From Chromatiales bacterium (ex Bugula neritina AB1) (GTDB lineage: Bacteria; Pseudomonadota; Gammaproteobacteria; Granulosicoccales; Granulosicoccaceae): 64,000 nucleotides of DNA. Within the stretch, counting starts at the first letter, position 1; every line of letters begins with the position of its first letter. The notes beneath the pieces were generated by a model that was not told the origin of the DNA, ran no database searches, and worked only from the letters and a program-made list of their open reading frames with translations. Location of the stretch: assembly GCA_001730015.1 (NCBI GenBank), contig MDLA01000080.1, positions 62,001-126,000 on the forward strand, given 5' to 3'. Of the stretch, positions 9,067-18,452 are shown piece after piece. The position numbers were made by a program, and so were the translations under genes.

Positions 9067-10344
9067 ATGGGACAAGTGGTTAAAAGCATCAAGGGTGTCA
9101 GGGATCTTCTCCCCGACAGTATCCACAACTGGCATTTTCTGGAAAAAAATGTCCGTGAGGTGATGGATAGCTACGGCTACAGCGAAATGCGTACGCCGAT
9201 ACTCGAAAAAAGCGAGCTCTTTCATCGATCTATCGGCGAAGTGACTGATATTGTCGAAAAAGAGATGTACAGTTTCGAGGATCGAAACGGCGACAAATTA
9301 TCGTTGCGACCCGAAAACACAGCCAGTTGTGTACGCGCAGCTATCCAGCATGGCCTGCTGAATAATAATCAGGTGTCCAGAATCTGGTATCTGGGGCCGA
9401 TGTTCCGGCGGGAAAATCCGCAGCGAGGTCGGTATCGACAGTTCTGGCAGGTAGGTGCAGAGGTGTATGGTTTGCCTGGCCCCTATATAGAATCTGAATT
9501 AATTCTGCTAGGCGAGCGATTGTGGCGTAACCTTGGCCTGGCCGGGCACGTCACGCTTCAGGTGAATTCCCTCGGTACGGCCGAAGACAGAGTGACTTAC
9601 AAAAAGGCACTGGTCGAATATCTTAATGATCATCTCAATGAGCTTGATGAAGAATCAAAGCGCCGGCTGGGCACAAACCCGCTGCGAATTCTAGATACAA
9701 AGAACCCGCGAATGAGCAATGTAGTGGCCGAGGCCCCTGACATGCTGGACTATTTGTGTGAGGAATCGAAGGAACATTTTGAAGGATTGCAAGCATCACT
9801 TACACAGTGCAACGTGGCATTTGAAATCAACACAAGGCTGGTGCGTGGTCTGGATTATTACAGCCACACGGTTTTTGAATGGGTAACGGATCATCTGGGA
9901 TCTCAGGGTACGGTTTGCGCTGGCGGCCGTTATGATGGACTCACTGAGCAACTCGGGGCAAAACCAACCCCGGGAGTTGGCTGGGCGCTGGGAATGGATC
10001 GGCTGGTCGAGTTGGCTGCGGAAATCAACGCCGAGCGTATCTCGCCGGAACCGGAAGTTTATATGGTCCTGGGTGATCAGCAGGCGATTGTCTCGGGCCT
10101 TGTGCTGGCGGAGCAGATACGCAGCGAGCAACCTCAGTGGACAGTTATTAGTACCTGCACGGTCAGTGGATTAAAAAGTCAGTTTAAAAAAGCTGATCGA
10201 AGTAATGCGAAGGTTGCATTGATTCTTGCGGAATCAGAAATTGCAGCCGAGACAGTCGGGGTTAAGTCGTTGCGGCAGAAAGCCGAGCAATTGACAGTTC
10301 CCCGCGATCAGGTAATTGAAGTACTGCGTAAATTAATTGGATAA
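9067..10344 (+). CDS. hisS: Histidyl-tRNA synthetase
   Basis: Class II aminoacyl-tRNA synthetase charging tRNA-His. Motif 2 is seen in GPMFRRENPQRGRYRQFWQ. The histidine-specific signatures RGLDYYSHTVFEW and CAGGRYDGL are intact, and the C-terminal anticodon-binding domain (about 330-425) follows. Length is 425 residues, as expected. It begins MGQVVKSIKGVRDLLPD, typical of the family. The gap to the upstream pilF-like gene is 144 bases, where other species carry rodZ and ispG. Confidence 0.97.
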   Translation: MGQVVKSIKGVRDLLPDSIHNWHFLEKNVREVMDSYGYSEMRTPILEKSELFHRSIGEVTDIVEKEMYSFEDRNGDKLSLRPENTASCVRAAIQHGLLNNNQVSRIWYLGPMFRRENPQRGRYRQFWQVGAEVYGLPGPYIESELILLGERLWRNLGLAGHVTLQVNSLGTAEDRVTYKKALVEYLNDHLNELDEESKRRLGTNPLRILDTKNPRMSNVVAEAPDMLDYLCEESKEHFEGLQASLTQCNVAFEINTRLVRGLDYYSHTVFEWVTDHLGSQGTVCAGGRYDGLTEQLGAKPTPGVGWALGMDRLVELAAEINAERISPEPEVYMVLGDQQAIVSGLVLAEQIRSEQPQWTVISTCTVSGLKSQFKKADRSNAKVALILAESEIAAETVGVKSLRQKAEQLTVPRDQVIEVLRKLIG

Positions 10345-10394
10345 TAGAACAATGGGTGCACTGCGTAAGTGCTCACATAGATTGGTAAAGTGAA

Positions 10395-11057
10395 ATGGCT
10401 GATTACGAAACCGAAGAACAACAAGTCGAAGCGCTGAAAAAATGGTGGGCCGATAATGGTCGCGCTGTTTTGATGGGCATCGGACTGGGGCTGGCGCTGA
10501 TTTTTGGCTGGCGCGCCTGGCAGGGGCACCAGTTGTCCGTGGCTCAGGAAGCCTCCAGTGCTTACACGGCAGTGATGGCATCGCTGGAAAACACCGACGA
10601 TGGCGCAGAGTTTCTTGGGAAGGTCAAAGCACTTAAAAGTGATCATGGAGGGTCTTCCTATGCTGCGATGGCTAGTCTCGCAGAGGCTCGATATCACGTC
10701 GAAAAAGATAACCTGCCTGATGCCGAAAGCGCACTGCGCTGGGCTGTGGATCAGGGGGCTTTCAGTGAGCTTAAATCAATCGCCCGAATGCGATTGGCTC
10801 GGGTGCTTAATGCCCAGGATAAGCACGATGAAGCATTGAAGGTTTTGGATAAAGTAAGCTCGCAGGCCTATGCCGGGCAGGTTGATGAAATTCGCGGAGA
10901 TATCTTTTTCGATAAAGGCGATGCTGCACAGGCTTTGACTGCCTACCGGCGGGCTCAGGATTCCGGTGGAAAAACTGTATCTGCCCAGATACTGAAGATG
11001 AAAGTCGATGATCTGGCCGAGCCGGTATCGAGTACAGAGAGTGACGGCAAATCATGA
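10395..11057 (+). CDS. yfgM: YfgM-like tetratricopeptide membrane protein
   Basis: The 220-residue protein begins MADYETEEQQVEALKKWW, the typical start of the YfgM family. One membrane anchor follows (about 25-43, GIGLGLALIFGWRAW), then a periplasmic TPR-like domain of short helices. In E. coli YfgM is an ancillary subunit of the SecYEG translocon that works with PpiD in handing over envelope proteins. It lies between hisS and bamB as in most gammaproteobacteria and overlaps bamB by four bases (ATGA). Confidence 0.92.
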   Translation: MADYETEEQQVEALKKWWADNGRAVLMGIGLGLALIFGWRAWQGHQLSVAQEASSAYTAVMASLENTDDGAEFLGKVKALKSDHGGSSYAAMASLAEARYHVEKDNLPDAESALRWAVDQGAFSELKSIARMRLARVLNAQDKHDEALKVLDKVSSQAYAGQVDEIRGDIFFDKGDAAQALTAYRRAQDSGGKTVSAQILKMKVDDLAEPVSSTESDGKS

Positions 11058-12196
11058 TCCGAGGCTGGTCCAGTTGCCTGATTATTGTGTTTGGTCTGGG
11101 GACACTGACTGCTTGTGGTTCTGTTGGGCCGATCAAACCGGATCCTCTGCCTGAATTCGAGCGTTCAGCATCGGCAACGTTGAAGTGGAGTGAAGATGTC
11201 GGCGATGGCCCGGGGCGCGAGGCGGTAAGGTTTACGCCGTTTGTATCGGGTCAGCGGGTTTTTGCTGCTGATGCCTCGGGCTCGGTGGTTGCTCTGAGCA
11301 AAGACAATGGCACGCGACTGTGGACGGTTGAACTCAAAAAGCAACTTACTGCCGGTATCGGTGGTGATTCTGAGTATCTGTACACTGCCAGTGCTAATGG
11401 CGAAGTATTTTGTATGCTGCAATCTGACGGTTCGATCCTCTGGAGGGCCCAGGTGTCGTCCGAAGTTATCGCCACCCCGGTTGCGGGCTCTGATTATGTG
11501 GTGGTGAGAAGTATTGACGGTAAGGTCTACGCGCTGGACAAGGGCAGTGGTAGTCGCCGCTGGTTGTATACCTACAACGTACCGGCTCTGAGCTTACATG
11601 GAAATGGCAAGCCTCTGGTGGTGCCTAATGGTGTAATTGTCGGCCTTGATAACGGTCAGCTGGTCGCTCTGCGCGGGGACAACGGCCGGGTTATCTGGGA
11701 GAGCGCGTTAACCCGGGATGACGGTCGTTCGGAAATAGATCGACTCACCGATCTGGATGCTGCCCCTCAGGTAGGAGGCTCCTACGTTTATGCGGTTAAC
11801 TATCAGGGGGTAGTCGCGCAAATCGAGCCTGCCCGTGGTCAATCTCTGTGGACCACAAAGGTGTCCTCTTCGGCCGGTTTGGCGGTGGCGGATAACCTTC
11901 TGGTGGTGACTGATGAATTCGATACAGTCTGGGGGCTGCGAGTGGCCGATGGTACAGTGGCGTGGAAGCAGGAACTACTCAGCTATCGTCGTCTGACCGC
12001 ACCAGCGATCTCAGCTGATGGTGTAATAGTGATTGGAGACTATCAGGGGTATCTGCATTTGTTGTCGAGTGAAGACGGCGGTATTATCGGTCGCCTGAGA
12101 GCAGGCTCGGGGCAGATCACCAACCAACCTGAAATTCGCGATGGCATTGCCTATGTGCAAGGCCGCTCAGGTAAAGTTTCCGCGATAAAGTTGTAG
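11054..12196 (+). CDS. bamB: Outer-membrane assembly lipoprotein BamB
   Basis: Component of the BAM complex that inserts beta-barrel proteins into the outer membrane. The signal peptide ends in the lipobox LTAC (Cys21). The rest (about 50-380) is an eight-bladed PQQ-type beta-propeller with repeated A-x-D-x-x-G-x-x-x-W blade motifs such as VYALDKGSGSRRW, VVALSKDNGTRLW and VVAQIEPARGQSLW. Length, 380 residues, fits. Start ATG overlaps the yfgM stop; der follows. Confidence 0.95.
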   Translation: MIRGWSSCLIIVFGLGTLTACGSVGPIKPDPLPEFERSASATLKWSEDVGDGPGREAVRFTPFVSGQRVFAADASGSVVALSKDNGTRLWTVELKKQLTAGIGGDSEYLYTASANGEVFCMLQSDGSILWRAQVSSEVIATPVAGSDYVVVRSIDGKVYALDKGSGSRRWLYTYNVPALSLHGNGKPLVVPNGVIVGLDNGQLVALRGDNGRVIWESALTRDDGRSEIDRLTDLDAAPQVGGSYVYAVNYQGVVAQIEPARGQSLWTTKVSSSAGLAVADNLLVVTDEFDTVWGLRVADGTVAWKQELLSYRRLTAPAISADGVIVIGDYQGYLHLLSSEDGGIIGRLRAGSGQITNQPEIRDGIAYVQGRSGKVSAIKL

Positions 12197-12248
12197 AGAA
12201 ATAGTTAATTTTTTCCTGCTGTAGCGGTATCAGGGTTACACTCCGCGG

Positions 12249-13637
12249 ATGAAACCTGTTATTGCGCTGGTCGGGCGTCCCAATGTTGGCAAATCGACCC
12301 TATTCAATAAGCTGACTAAATCCCGTGATGCGCTGGTAGCGGATTTTGCCGGGCTCACGCGTGATCGAAAGTACGGTGATGGCAAGCTCGGCGAGTTTTC
12401 CTATATCACCATTGATACCGGAGGCCTGAACGGTGAGTCGGAAGTGCTGGATGTGCGCATGCAGCAGCAGTCGTGGCAGGCGGTCGATGAGTCCGATGTT
12501 GTTATCTTCCTCGTTGACGGTCGTGATGGGCTGACTCCCGTTGATGAAGAAATAGCGGTCCGGCTCCGTCGCTCCGGCCGGCCGGTTTGTCTGGTTGTTA
12601 ATAAAACCGATTCACTCGACGAAGCCCAAATTGCAGCCGAGTTTTTTGCCCTGGGTTTAAGTACTCCGCACTGTATAGCAGCGGCCCATAGTCGAGGGCT
12701 GCTTAAACTAATGAACGAAGTGCAAACACTGCTTCCCGCCGAGGTCGACGGCCTGGATGAGGAAGCCGACGAAGGGTTGCGACTGGCAGTGGTTGGTCGC
12801 CCTAACGTGGGGAAGTCGACGCTGATCAATCGCATACTGGGCGAGGAACGTGTGGTAGCGTTTGATTTACCGGGAACCACTCGCGACAGCATTGCTATTC
12901 CATTCGAACGCGATGATCAACGCTATACCTTGATCGATACCGCCGGTGTGCGTCGGCGTGGTCGAGTAACCGAAAAGGTTGAAAAATTCAGTGTCATCAA
13001 AACACTGCAGGCAATTGATGAATCAAATGTCTGTGTGCTGTTGCTCGATGCCACGGAGCGTATAACCGATCAGGATCTAAACCTGATGGGCTATGTAATT
13101 GACAAAGGGCGGGCGTTAATTGTTGCTGTAAATAAATGGGATGGTCTTAAAGCCGAGCAGCGTGAGCAGATCAAGAGCGATATATCCAGAAGGCTCGATT
13201 TTTTAAGTTTTACCAGCGTTGAGTTTATTTCTGCGCTGCATGGCACGGGAGTGGGAAATCTATTCAAGCTGGCAACTCGAGCGTATGAGTCGGCTATGAT
13301 CGATATGTCCACGCCGGAGCTGACTCGAATGCTGGAATATGCCGTCGTCCAGCATCAGCCACCGTTGGTCAGGGGGCGGCGCGTTAAGATGCGCTATGCG
13401 CATCAGGGCGGATCGAACCCGCCGGTTATTGTTATTCATGGAAACCAGACTGATCGGGTTCCGGATACCTATAAACGCTACTTGAGCAATTTTTTTCAGC
13501 GCGAATTAAAATTGTTTGGCACGCCGGTACGTATTGATTTCAAGCGTTCGGACAACCCGTATAGTCATATTAGAAACAAGCTGACTCCATTGCAGCAGCG
13601 CAAACGTAATCGATTTTTGCGCGAAATGAAAAAATAG
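12249..13637 (+). CDS. der: Ribosome biogenesis GTPase Der (EngA)
   Basis: Tandem-GTPase factor needed for 50S subunit maturation. Two G domains are seen. The first has [14 protein letters not shown] near residue 8, DTGGL and NKTD. The second has [14 protein letters not shown] near residue 185, [11 protein letters not shown] and NKWDGL. The C-terminal KH-like domain ends in NRFLREMKK. Length, 462 residues, is normal. Confidence 0.97.
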   Translation: MKPVIALVGRPNVGKSTLFNKLTKSRDALVADFAGLTRDRKYGDGKLGEFSYITIDTGGLNGESEVLDVRMQQQSWQAVDESDVVIFLVDGRDGLTPVDEEIAVRLRRSGRPVCLVVNKTDSLDEAQIAAEFFALGLSTPHCIAAAHSRGLLKLMNEVQTLLPAEVDGLDEEADEGLRLAVVGRPNVGKSTLINRILGEERVVAFDLPGTTRDSIAIPFERDDQRYTLIDTAGVRRRGRVTEKVEKFSVIKTLQAIDESNVCVLLLDATERITDQDLNLMGYVIDKGRALIVAVNKWDGLKAEQREQIKSDISRRLDFLSFTSVEFISALHGTGVGNLFKLATRAYESAMIDMSTPELTRMLEYAVVQHQPPLVRGRRVKMRYAHQGGSNPPVIVIHGNQTDRVPDTYKRYLSNFFQRELKLFGTPVRIDFKRSDNPYSHIRNKLTPLQQRKRNRFLREMKK

Positions 13638-13734
13638 CATAAAGCCCGGGTCAGCTTGCAGTCGCCGATTGGCAGATTGCTATCCGGAGCCGGCATTCCA
13701 TCAATTTACGTTTACCTGGCAGGAGCGGTGTTAT

Positions 13735-14736
13735 TTGAGCAAACTAATTCATTTGTCACTTGAGCAGGTTCACAGGCTTGCGCTGGAAAACCTGCAACGT
13801 GCCGGTGCATCCGACGAACAGGCCCGTGCAGTTGCTGATATTGTCACTGCGGCGGAGCGAGATGAATGTAAATCGCACGGTTTATTCCGGATTCCCGGCT
13901 TTTGCGCCTCGCTGGTCAGCGGTAAGGTAAGCGGTGATGCAACGCCGGTGGTGCATGATCTGGCCCCTGCGGTGGTGCATGTAGACGCTGCCAACGGGTT
14001 TGCACCTTTGGCGCTTGAAGCTGGCTCTGTGCCACTTGCCGCGAAAGCCAGGTCGCAGGGGATAGCAGCGCTGGCGGTAACGAATAGTTATCATTTTTCG
14101 GCGCTGTGGCCTGAAATCGAGCTCATGACTTCACAGGGTCTGATCGCATTTGCGTTTGTCAGTGCGAAAAAGTTTGTCGCGCCAGCGGGTGGTATTGAAC
14201 CACTGTATGGCACCAATCCAATGGCCTTTGGCTGGCCACGTGAAAATCAGCCGGCGGTAATTTTTGATCAGGCCTCCAGCGCGAGCGCGCGCGGGGAGAT
14301 TCAACTGCATCAGCGCGATGGCAAGCAGATACCTCACGGGTGGGCGATTGACAAAACCGGCAATCCGACAACGGATCCTGCTGAGGCTCTGGACGGGGCG
14401 CAATTAGCCTTTGGCGGGTACAAAGGAGCAGCAATTGCGATGATGGTCGAGCTACTGGCGGGGTCGCTGGTTGGTGATGTGCTGAGTTTTGAGGCCAGTC
14501 AGATTGATGTGCCGGACGGAGGGCCTTCGAGTGGCGGGGAATTCATGATTGCTATTGATCCGGGCCGCTGTGGAAATCGTGGTGCGCTGGTGCATGCCGA
14601 AAGGCTGTTTGCGGAAATTTTGCAACAGGAGGGTACCCGTCTGCCGTCGCAACGACGTTATGAATCCCGTGAAAAAACCAGAATCGATGGAATAACTATT
14701 GTGGAATCACTGTATGAGTCGTTGCAGCTGGCATAG
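13735..14736 (+). CDS. Ldh-family (malate/lactate dehydrogenase-like) oxidoreductase
   Basis: Member of the NAD(P)-dependent Ldh_2 family, which includes delta1-piperideine-2-carboxylate reductase, ureidoglycolate and sulfolactate dehydrogenases. Family marks are the ERDECKSHGLFRIPGF segment (catalytic-site His), HVDAANGFAP, NSYHFSALWPE, GTNPMAFGWPR and the glycine-rich FGGYKGAAIAMMVELL. The resemblance is closest to the DpkA-like cyclic imino-acid reductase branch, but substrate cannot be read with certainty. The frame is open from 13669; the TTG at 13735 is chosen because AGGAG lies 10 bases ahead and it gives the usual 333 residues. It sits 97 bases after der and is probably an independent unit. 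Confidence 0.85.
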   Translation: MSKLIHLSLEQVHRLALENLQRAGASDEQARAVADIVTAAERDECKSHGLFRIPGFCASLVSGKVSGDATPVVHDLAPAVVHVDAANGFAPLALEAGSVPLAAKARSQGIAALAVTNSYHFSALWPEIELMTSQGLIAFAFVSAKKFVAPAGGIEPLYGTNPMAFGWPRENQPAVIFDQASSASARGEIQLHQRDGKQIPHGWAIDKTGNPTTDPAEALDGAQLAFGGYKGAAIAMMVELLAGSLVGDVLSFEASQIDVPDGGPSSGGEFMIAIDPGRCGNRGALVHAERLFAEILQQEGTRLPSQRRYESREKTRIDGITIVESLYESLQLA

Positions 14737-14854
14737 TTAGAAACTGATCAGCAACTGAGAACAATATGTCAGACGTACTGTCAGTGCTGGGCAAGTAATA
14801 ACGGGAATGGAGAAAAGTAGCCGGTACGCGGATCTGCTACACTTTCGATAATTT

Positions 14855-14871
14855 TACTGTAAATAACAGTA
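14855..14871. promoter_or_regulatory. Operator-like inverted repeat upstream of fadL-like gene
   Basis: TACTGT (14855-14860) and ACAGTA (14866-14871) form a perfect dyad with a 5-base spacer in an A+T-rich stretch about 70 bases before the fadL-like start. It could be a regulator site or part of a promoter. No known fatty-acid regulator consensus is clearly matched. Confidence 0.3.
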
Positions 14872-14891
14872 TTTAAATGGCAACGTAGCAA

Positions 14892-14898
14892 AAGGAGG
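14892..14898 (+). other. Orphan Shine-Dalgarno-like sequence
   Basis: AAGGAGG is a near-perfect ribosome binding site, but no ATG, GTG or TTG follows within 5-10 bases. The fadL-like start is 42 bases further on. It may be chance or a leader feature. Confidence 0.3.
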
Positions 14899-14940
14899 TG
14901 CTAACGGGATATACCGGCTTGCCTGGATTCAAACTGCTAA

Positions 14941-16356
14941 ATGGTAAATATTATGTTTCGATACGTGAACGAAAGGTCGCCGCGACTGGCTTGCGCGATA
15001 CTAGTAAGTAGTAGTTGCATTTTCGGGTCATCAGTTCAGGCGGGCGGCTTTGCATTGATTGAACAAGGCGGGTCGGGCATGGGAAACGCGTATGCCGGCG
15101 CTTCTGCTGTTAGTAAAGATGCTTCTACCGTCTGGTTTAACCCGGCTGGCATGACAGAGTTGAACTCGCGACAGATCGCGGTGGCAGCCCATGTGATATC
15201 AGTAGAATCGGACTTCAGTGATCGGGGCACCACACTCAACGAGGCATTTGGGCTGGCACCTGTGGCTGGACAGACGGAGGTTGATTCCGGCGGTGCGGCT
15301 GGCGTACCTAATCTCTATTATGTTCATCCGCTGAACAAAAAAGTAACAATGGGCTTTGGAGTGAGTGTCCCGTTCGGTAATTCCACCGACTATGGCGATA
15401 ACTGGGTCGGTCGTTACCAGGCTGTTGAATCGGAAGTTACAGTAATAGATTTAAACCCTTCAATTGCCTATCGGGTTAACCCGAAGCTGAGTATCGGTGG
15501 AGGCGTCAGTGTTCAGTATATTGATGCAACGCTGGGCAGCGCAGTGGATTCCGGTGCGACCTGCCTCGGTTTAGTCTCACGTGCAACTGTTGATCTGGCT
15601 GAATGCATTGGTGCGGGACTAACAACAGCGGGTGTTCGCGCAAACGACGGCTACGCAGTGGTTACCGGAGATTCATGGGCGGCTACTTTTAATCTTGGTT
15701 TATTGTATAAACCACGTCAGGGAACCAAACTCGGACTGGCTTATCGCCACAGTATTGATCACGATTTAGACGGTGAGGGTGAGTTTTCCACTAACCCGGG
15801 CCTTGCTGCGATACTGGCCAACCGCCAGGTGCCTTTGTTTCAGACAACCGGTGCCTCGGCAGATGCGGATCTGCCGCCGAGTGTCATGTTGTCGATCGCG
15901 CACGAAGTGAATAGCAAAGTCGAGTTATTGGCTGATGCGACTTTTACGGGATGGAGCAGTCTGGAGGAGTTACGGGTGAGGTTTGACAACCCGGCACAAC
16001 CCGACACCCTTATTACACTGGGTTACGAAGATGTATGGCGTTTTTCAGCCGGGCTGAATTATCAACAGTCTGATCGAATGGTTTTGCGGGCTGGTGTAGC
16101 CTACGATCAGGATCCGGTGCCTTCGACACAATTGCGAACCCCTAGAATTCCTGGCTCGGACAGAACCTGGGTATCATTCGGTCTTGGCTATAAATTTGGC
16201 AACCGGGGCCAGTTTGATGTCGGTTACGCGCGACTGTTTGTCGATGATACACCGATAGACAATGCGAGCGAGAGTGCTGGTGGAACCACCATTCGCGGTG
16301 TGTACGAGACCAATGTCGATCTTTTAAGTGTCCAATACACGCACAAATTTAACTAG
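14941..16356 (+). CDS. FadL/OmpP1-family outer-membrane transporter
   Basis: Outer-membrane beta-barrel of the long-chain fatty acid transporter family. The signal peptide (cleavage likely after SSVQA, about 35) is followed by GGFALIEQGGSGMGNAYAG and DASTVWFNPAGM, the N-terminal hatch and NPA signature of FadL. The strand-rich remainder ends in VQYTHKFN with a terminal barrel strand. It is 471 residues. ATG 14941 and ATG 14953 are both possible starts; a stop codon directly before 14941 rules out anything upstream. It is followed after 14 bases by a VolA/Pla-1-type lipase, an arrangement described for fadL-volA in Vibrio cholerae, pointing to uptake of fatty acids freed at the cell surface. 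Confidence 0.9.
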   Translation: MVNIMFRYVNERSPRLACAILVSSSCIFGSSVQAGGFALIEQGGSGMGNAYAGASAVSKDASTVWFNPAGMTELNSRQIAVAAHVISVESDFSDRGTTLNEAFGLAPVAGQTEVDSGGAAGVPNLYYVHPLNKKVTMGFGVSVPFGNSTDYGDNWVGRYQAVESEVTVIDLNPSIAYRVNPKLSIGGGVSVQYIDATLGSAVDSGATCLGLVSRATVDLAECIGAGLTTAGVRANDGYAVVTGDSWAATFNLGLLYKPRQGTKLGLAYRHSIDHDLDGEGEFSTNPGLAAILANRQVPLFQTTGASADADLPPSVMLSIAHEVNSKVELLADATFTGWSSLEELRVRFDNPAQPDTLITLGYEDVWRFSAGLNYQQSDRMVLRAGVAYDQDPVPSTQLRTPRIPGSDRTWVSFGLGYKFGNRGQFDVGYARLFVDDTPIDNASESAGGTTIRGVYETNVDLLSVQYTHKFN

Positions 16357-16370
16357 CTGGAGCCTCTGAG

Positions 16371-18365
16371 ATGAATTACTGCAAATGCATGTTGCCGGTT
16401 TCAGTACTGGCCTTGGTTTCTATCACCGGGTGCTCTGACTCGACGAACTTCGATTTTGACAACAGCCTGACTATCGCTCGCGACAACGCAGCTGCGAACA
16501 CGGCAGTGGTAGCCAACTTTGATCCGGCTACCGGATCACTTGCGGATCTGCCGTTTCCAAATAGCTTGTTGTTCAGTGGTTCGGAGGATGGAACACTGAA
16601 CATTCCAGTCGCCGATCCGAACGATCTGGCCGATGCTGTGGTTTCACTGAATGCGCTTGATGGTTTCTCCACCACCGCCCCGTTGTCGATGCCGATTAGC
16701 GGCTCGCTTAACATGGAAACCGTGATCGTTGGCGAATCTTTGCGCGTATTCGAGGTGCAAACAGACGCTAATGGAGCTGTTACGCAGGTGATCGCAGAAA
16801 TTGGCGCAGACAGACTTGCTGCCGCAGAGACTGCGGGAGCGCTGGCAATTGTTCCTTTGCTGCCTTTCAAGGAGAGCACAGATTATGTGGTTATTGCCAC
16901 TAACGCGATTACCGGAGCAAACGGGGTGCCTCTATCCCCGAGTACGGCTTTTCGTCTGACCTCGGGAACAACGGCGTTATCGGGAGAAGCGGCAGCGCTT
17001 GAGCCGGTACGTCAACTGACTAATGCAATGCTGGCCGCTGTGCAACCGCAGGCTGTCGAGAGATCGAGCATAGTGCAAGCCTGGTCGTTCAAGACCCAAT
17101 CGATCTCACCGGTATTGCAAGCGATCAAATCAACAACGGTGGCGCAGCCGATCACCATTGTTCCGACGGGGCAGACCACCAATACGATTGACTCCAGATT
17201 ACCGGGAATTGCAGATGTATACATTGGCACTCTGGATCTGCCGTATTATCGAACAGCGCCAGCGAACGCGAATGATGCCACCGGTATTACCAGTTTTTGG
17301 CAGGGGCAGGGTGGAAGCTTACTAACACGTTTTAACACCAGTCCGGTTGCGACCAGCGTTCAGACGGTACCAGTATTGATGACCGTTCCGAACGCGGGAT
17401 CAGGAAATACAGTTCCGGCAAACGGCTGGCCGGTAAGTATCTTTGTTCATGGAATCACACAGGATCGAACCAATCTGTTTGGTATTGCCGATGCGATGGC
17501 GCAGGCAGGAATAGCGGTTATTGCCATCGATCAGCCGATGCATGGCATTGTCGATTCGAGCAATGTATTAGCTGCAGCTAATACACCATTTGCTGATACA
17601 GAACGAACCTTTGATATTGACCTGATCAACAACGAAACCGGAGCTCCCGGCCCCGACCTGCTACCGGATCCGAGTGGTCGTCATTTTTTTTCTCCGCAAT
17701 TTCTGCTCGCAACCCGGGATAACCTGCGTCAATCGATTGCTGATCTGATGGTGTTGAGTGCGAGTCTGGGGAATATTACAACGGTACCGGTGAATGCTGC
17801 GCAAAAAACACTGATCGGACATTCGCTCGGGGGTGCCGCGGCAACACCTTTCCTCGCGTTCGACGACAGCATTGTCGCCACAACACTGGGTATGCCGGCG
17901 GCTGGGCTGGTGGGAGTGACATTGGCCTCAGAGGCGTTCGGGCCAGCCATAATTGCCGGGCTTGCGGCGGCTGGTGTCGACGAAGGCACGCCAGAGTTTG
18001 AGCAATTCAAAGTGGCCGCTCAAACCGTGGTCGATTCAGGTGATGCAATTAATTTCGGTGCTATGGCAGCGCAGAACAGCCCGGTACACTTAATTGAAGT
18101 GCTGGGCGACACCACTGTGAATAACGTTGTCGAAGGAGCTCCTCTGGCGGGTACGGAAGCGCTGATCCGGGTGATGGGTTTGCCATCGGTCAGTCAGGAT
18201 ACAACGGAATCCGGCGTTGTGCGGTTTACCGCGGGCGGCCATGGCTCCTTAATCTCTCCCGATCCCAGCGTGGCAGCGTTTACCGAGATGCAAACACAAA
18301 CAGCCACATTCGCCGCTTCATCCGGTACTTTGATTGATATCACTGATACCAGCGTTGTTCAGTAG
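16371..18365 (+). CDS. VolA/Pla-1-family surface lipase lipoprotein
   Basis: A 664-residue lipoprotein with lipobox SITGC (Cys21) and Ser at +2, consistent with outer-membrane sorting. The N-terminal part (about 40-250) matches the bacterial virulence-factor lipase N-domain style, with FDPATGSLADLPFPNSLLF and SPSTAFRLTSG. The C-terminal half is an alpha/beta hydrolase: oxyanion segment PVSIFVHGITQDRTN, nucleophile Ser485 in GHSLGGAAAT, and a late histidine in GGHGSLI. In V. cholerae the related VolA is a surface-exposed lysophospholipase that releases fatty acids for import by FadL. The same tandem order with a 14-base gap is seen here. Confidence 0.87.
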   Translation: MNYCKCMLPVSVLALVSITGCSDSTNFDFDNSLTIARDNAAANTAVVANFDPATGSLADLPFPNSLLFSGSEDGTLNIPVADPNDLADAVVSLNALDGFSTTAPLSMPISGSLNMETVIVGESLRVFEVQTDANGAVTQVIAEIGADRLAAAETAGALAIVPLLPFKESTDYVVIATNAITGANGVPLSPSTAFRLTSGTTALSGEAAALEPVRQLTNAMLAAVQPQAVERSSIVQAWSFKTQSISPVLQAIKSTTVAQPITIVPTGQTTNTIDSRLPGIADVYIGTLDLPYYRTAPANANDATGITSFWQGQGGSLLTRFNTSPVATSVQTVPVLMTVPNAGSGNTVPANGWPVSIFVHGITQDRTNLFGIADAMAQAGIAVIAIDQPMHGIVDSSNVLAAANTPFADTERTFDIDLINNETGAPGPDLLPDPSGRHFFSPQFLLATRDNLRQSIADLMVLSASLGNITTVPVNAAQKTLIGHSLGGAAATPFLAFDDSIVATTLGMPAAGLVGVTLASEAFGPAIIAGLAAAGVDEGTPEFEQFKVAAQTVVDSGDAINFGAMAAQNSPVHLIEVLGDTTVNNVVEGAPLAGTEALIRVMGLPSVSQDTTESGVVRFTAGGHGSLISPDPSVAAFTEMQTQTATFAASSGTLIDITDTSVVQ

Positions 18366-18400
18366 AGAGCTGTACGCAAAACAATCATTCAAATAGAAAC

Positions 18401-18425
18401 ACCATCAGTAGATTTTACTGATGGT
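18401..18425. terminator. Bidirectional hairpin terminator, lipase/SDR
   Basis: ACCATCAGTA (18401-18410) pairs perfectly with TACTGATGGT (18416-18425) around a 5-base loop. It lies between convergent genes, with an A-rich left flank and a T-rich stretch ending in ATTTTT shortly to the right. Confidence 0.65.
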
Positions 18426-18452
18426 TCAATTCTAAATTTTTATTCCAGCCAG

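Noticed and set aside
12401-12892. 163-codon minus-strand frame inside der
   Set aside because: Ser/Arg/Thr-rich antisense shadow of a strongly conserved gene.
16376-16879. 167-codon minus-strand frame inside the VolA-like gene
   Set aside because: Antisense shadow; the plus-strand frame has a lipobox and hydrolase motifs.
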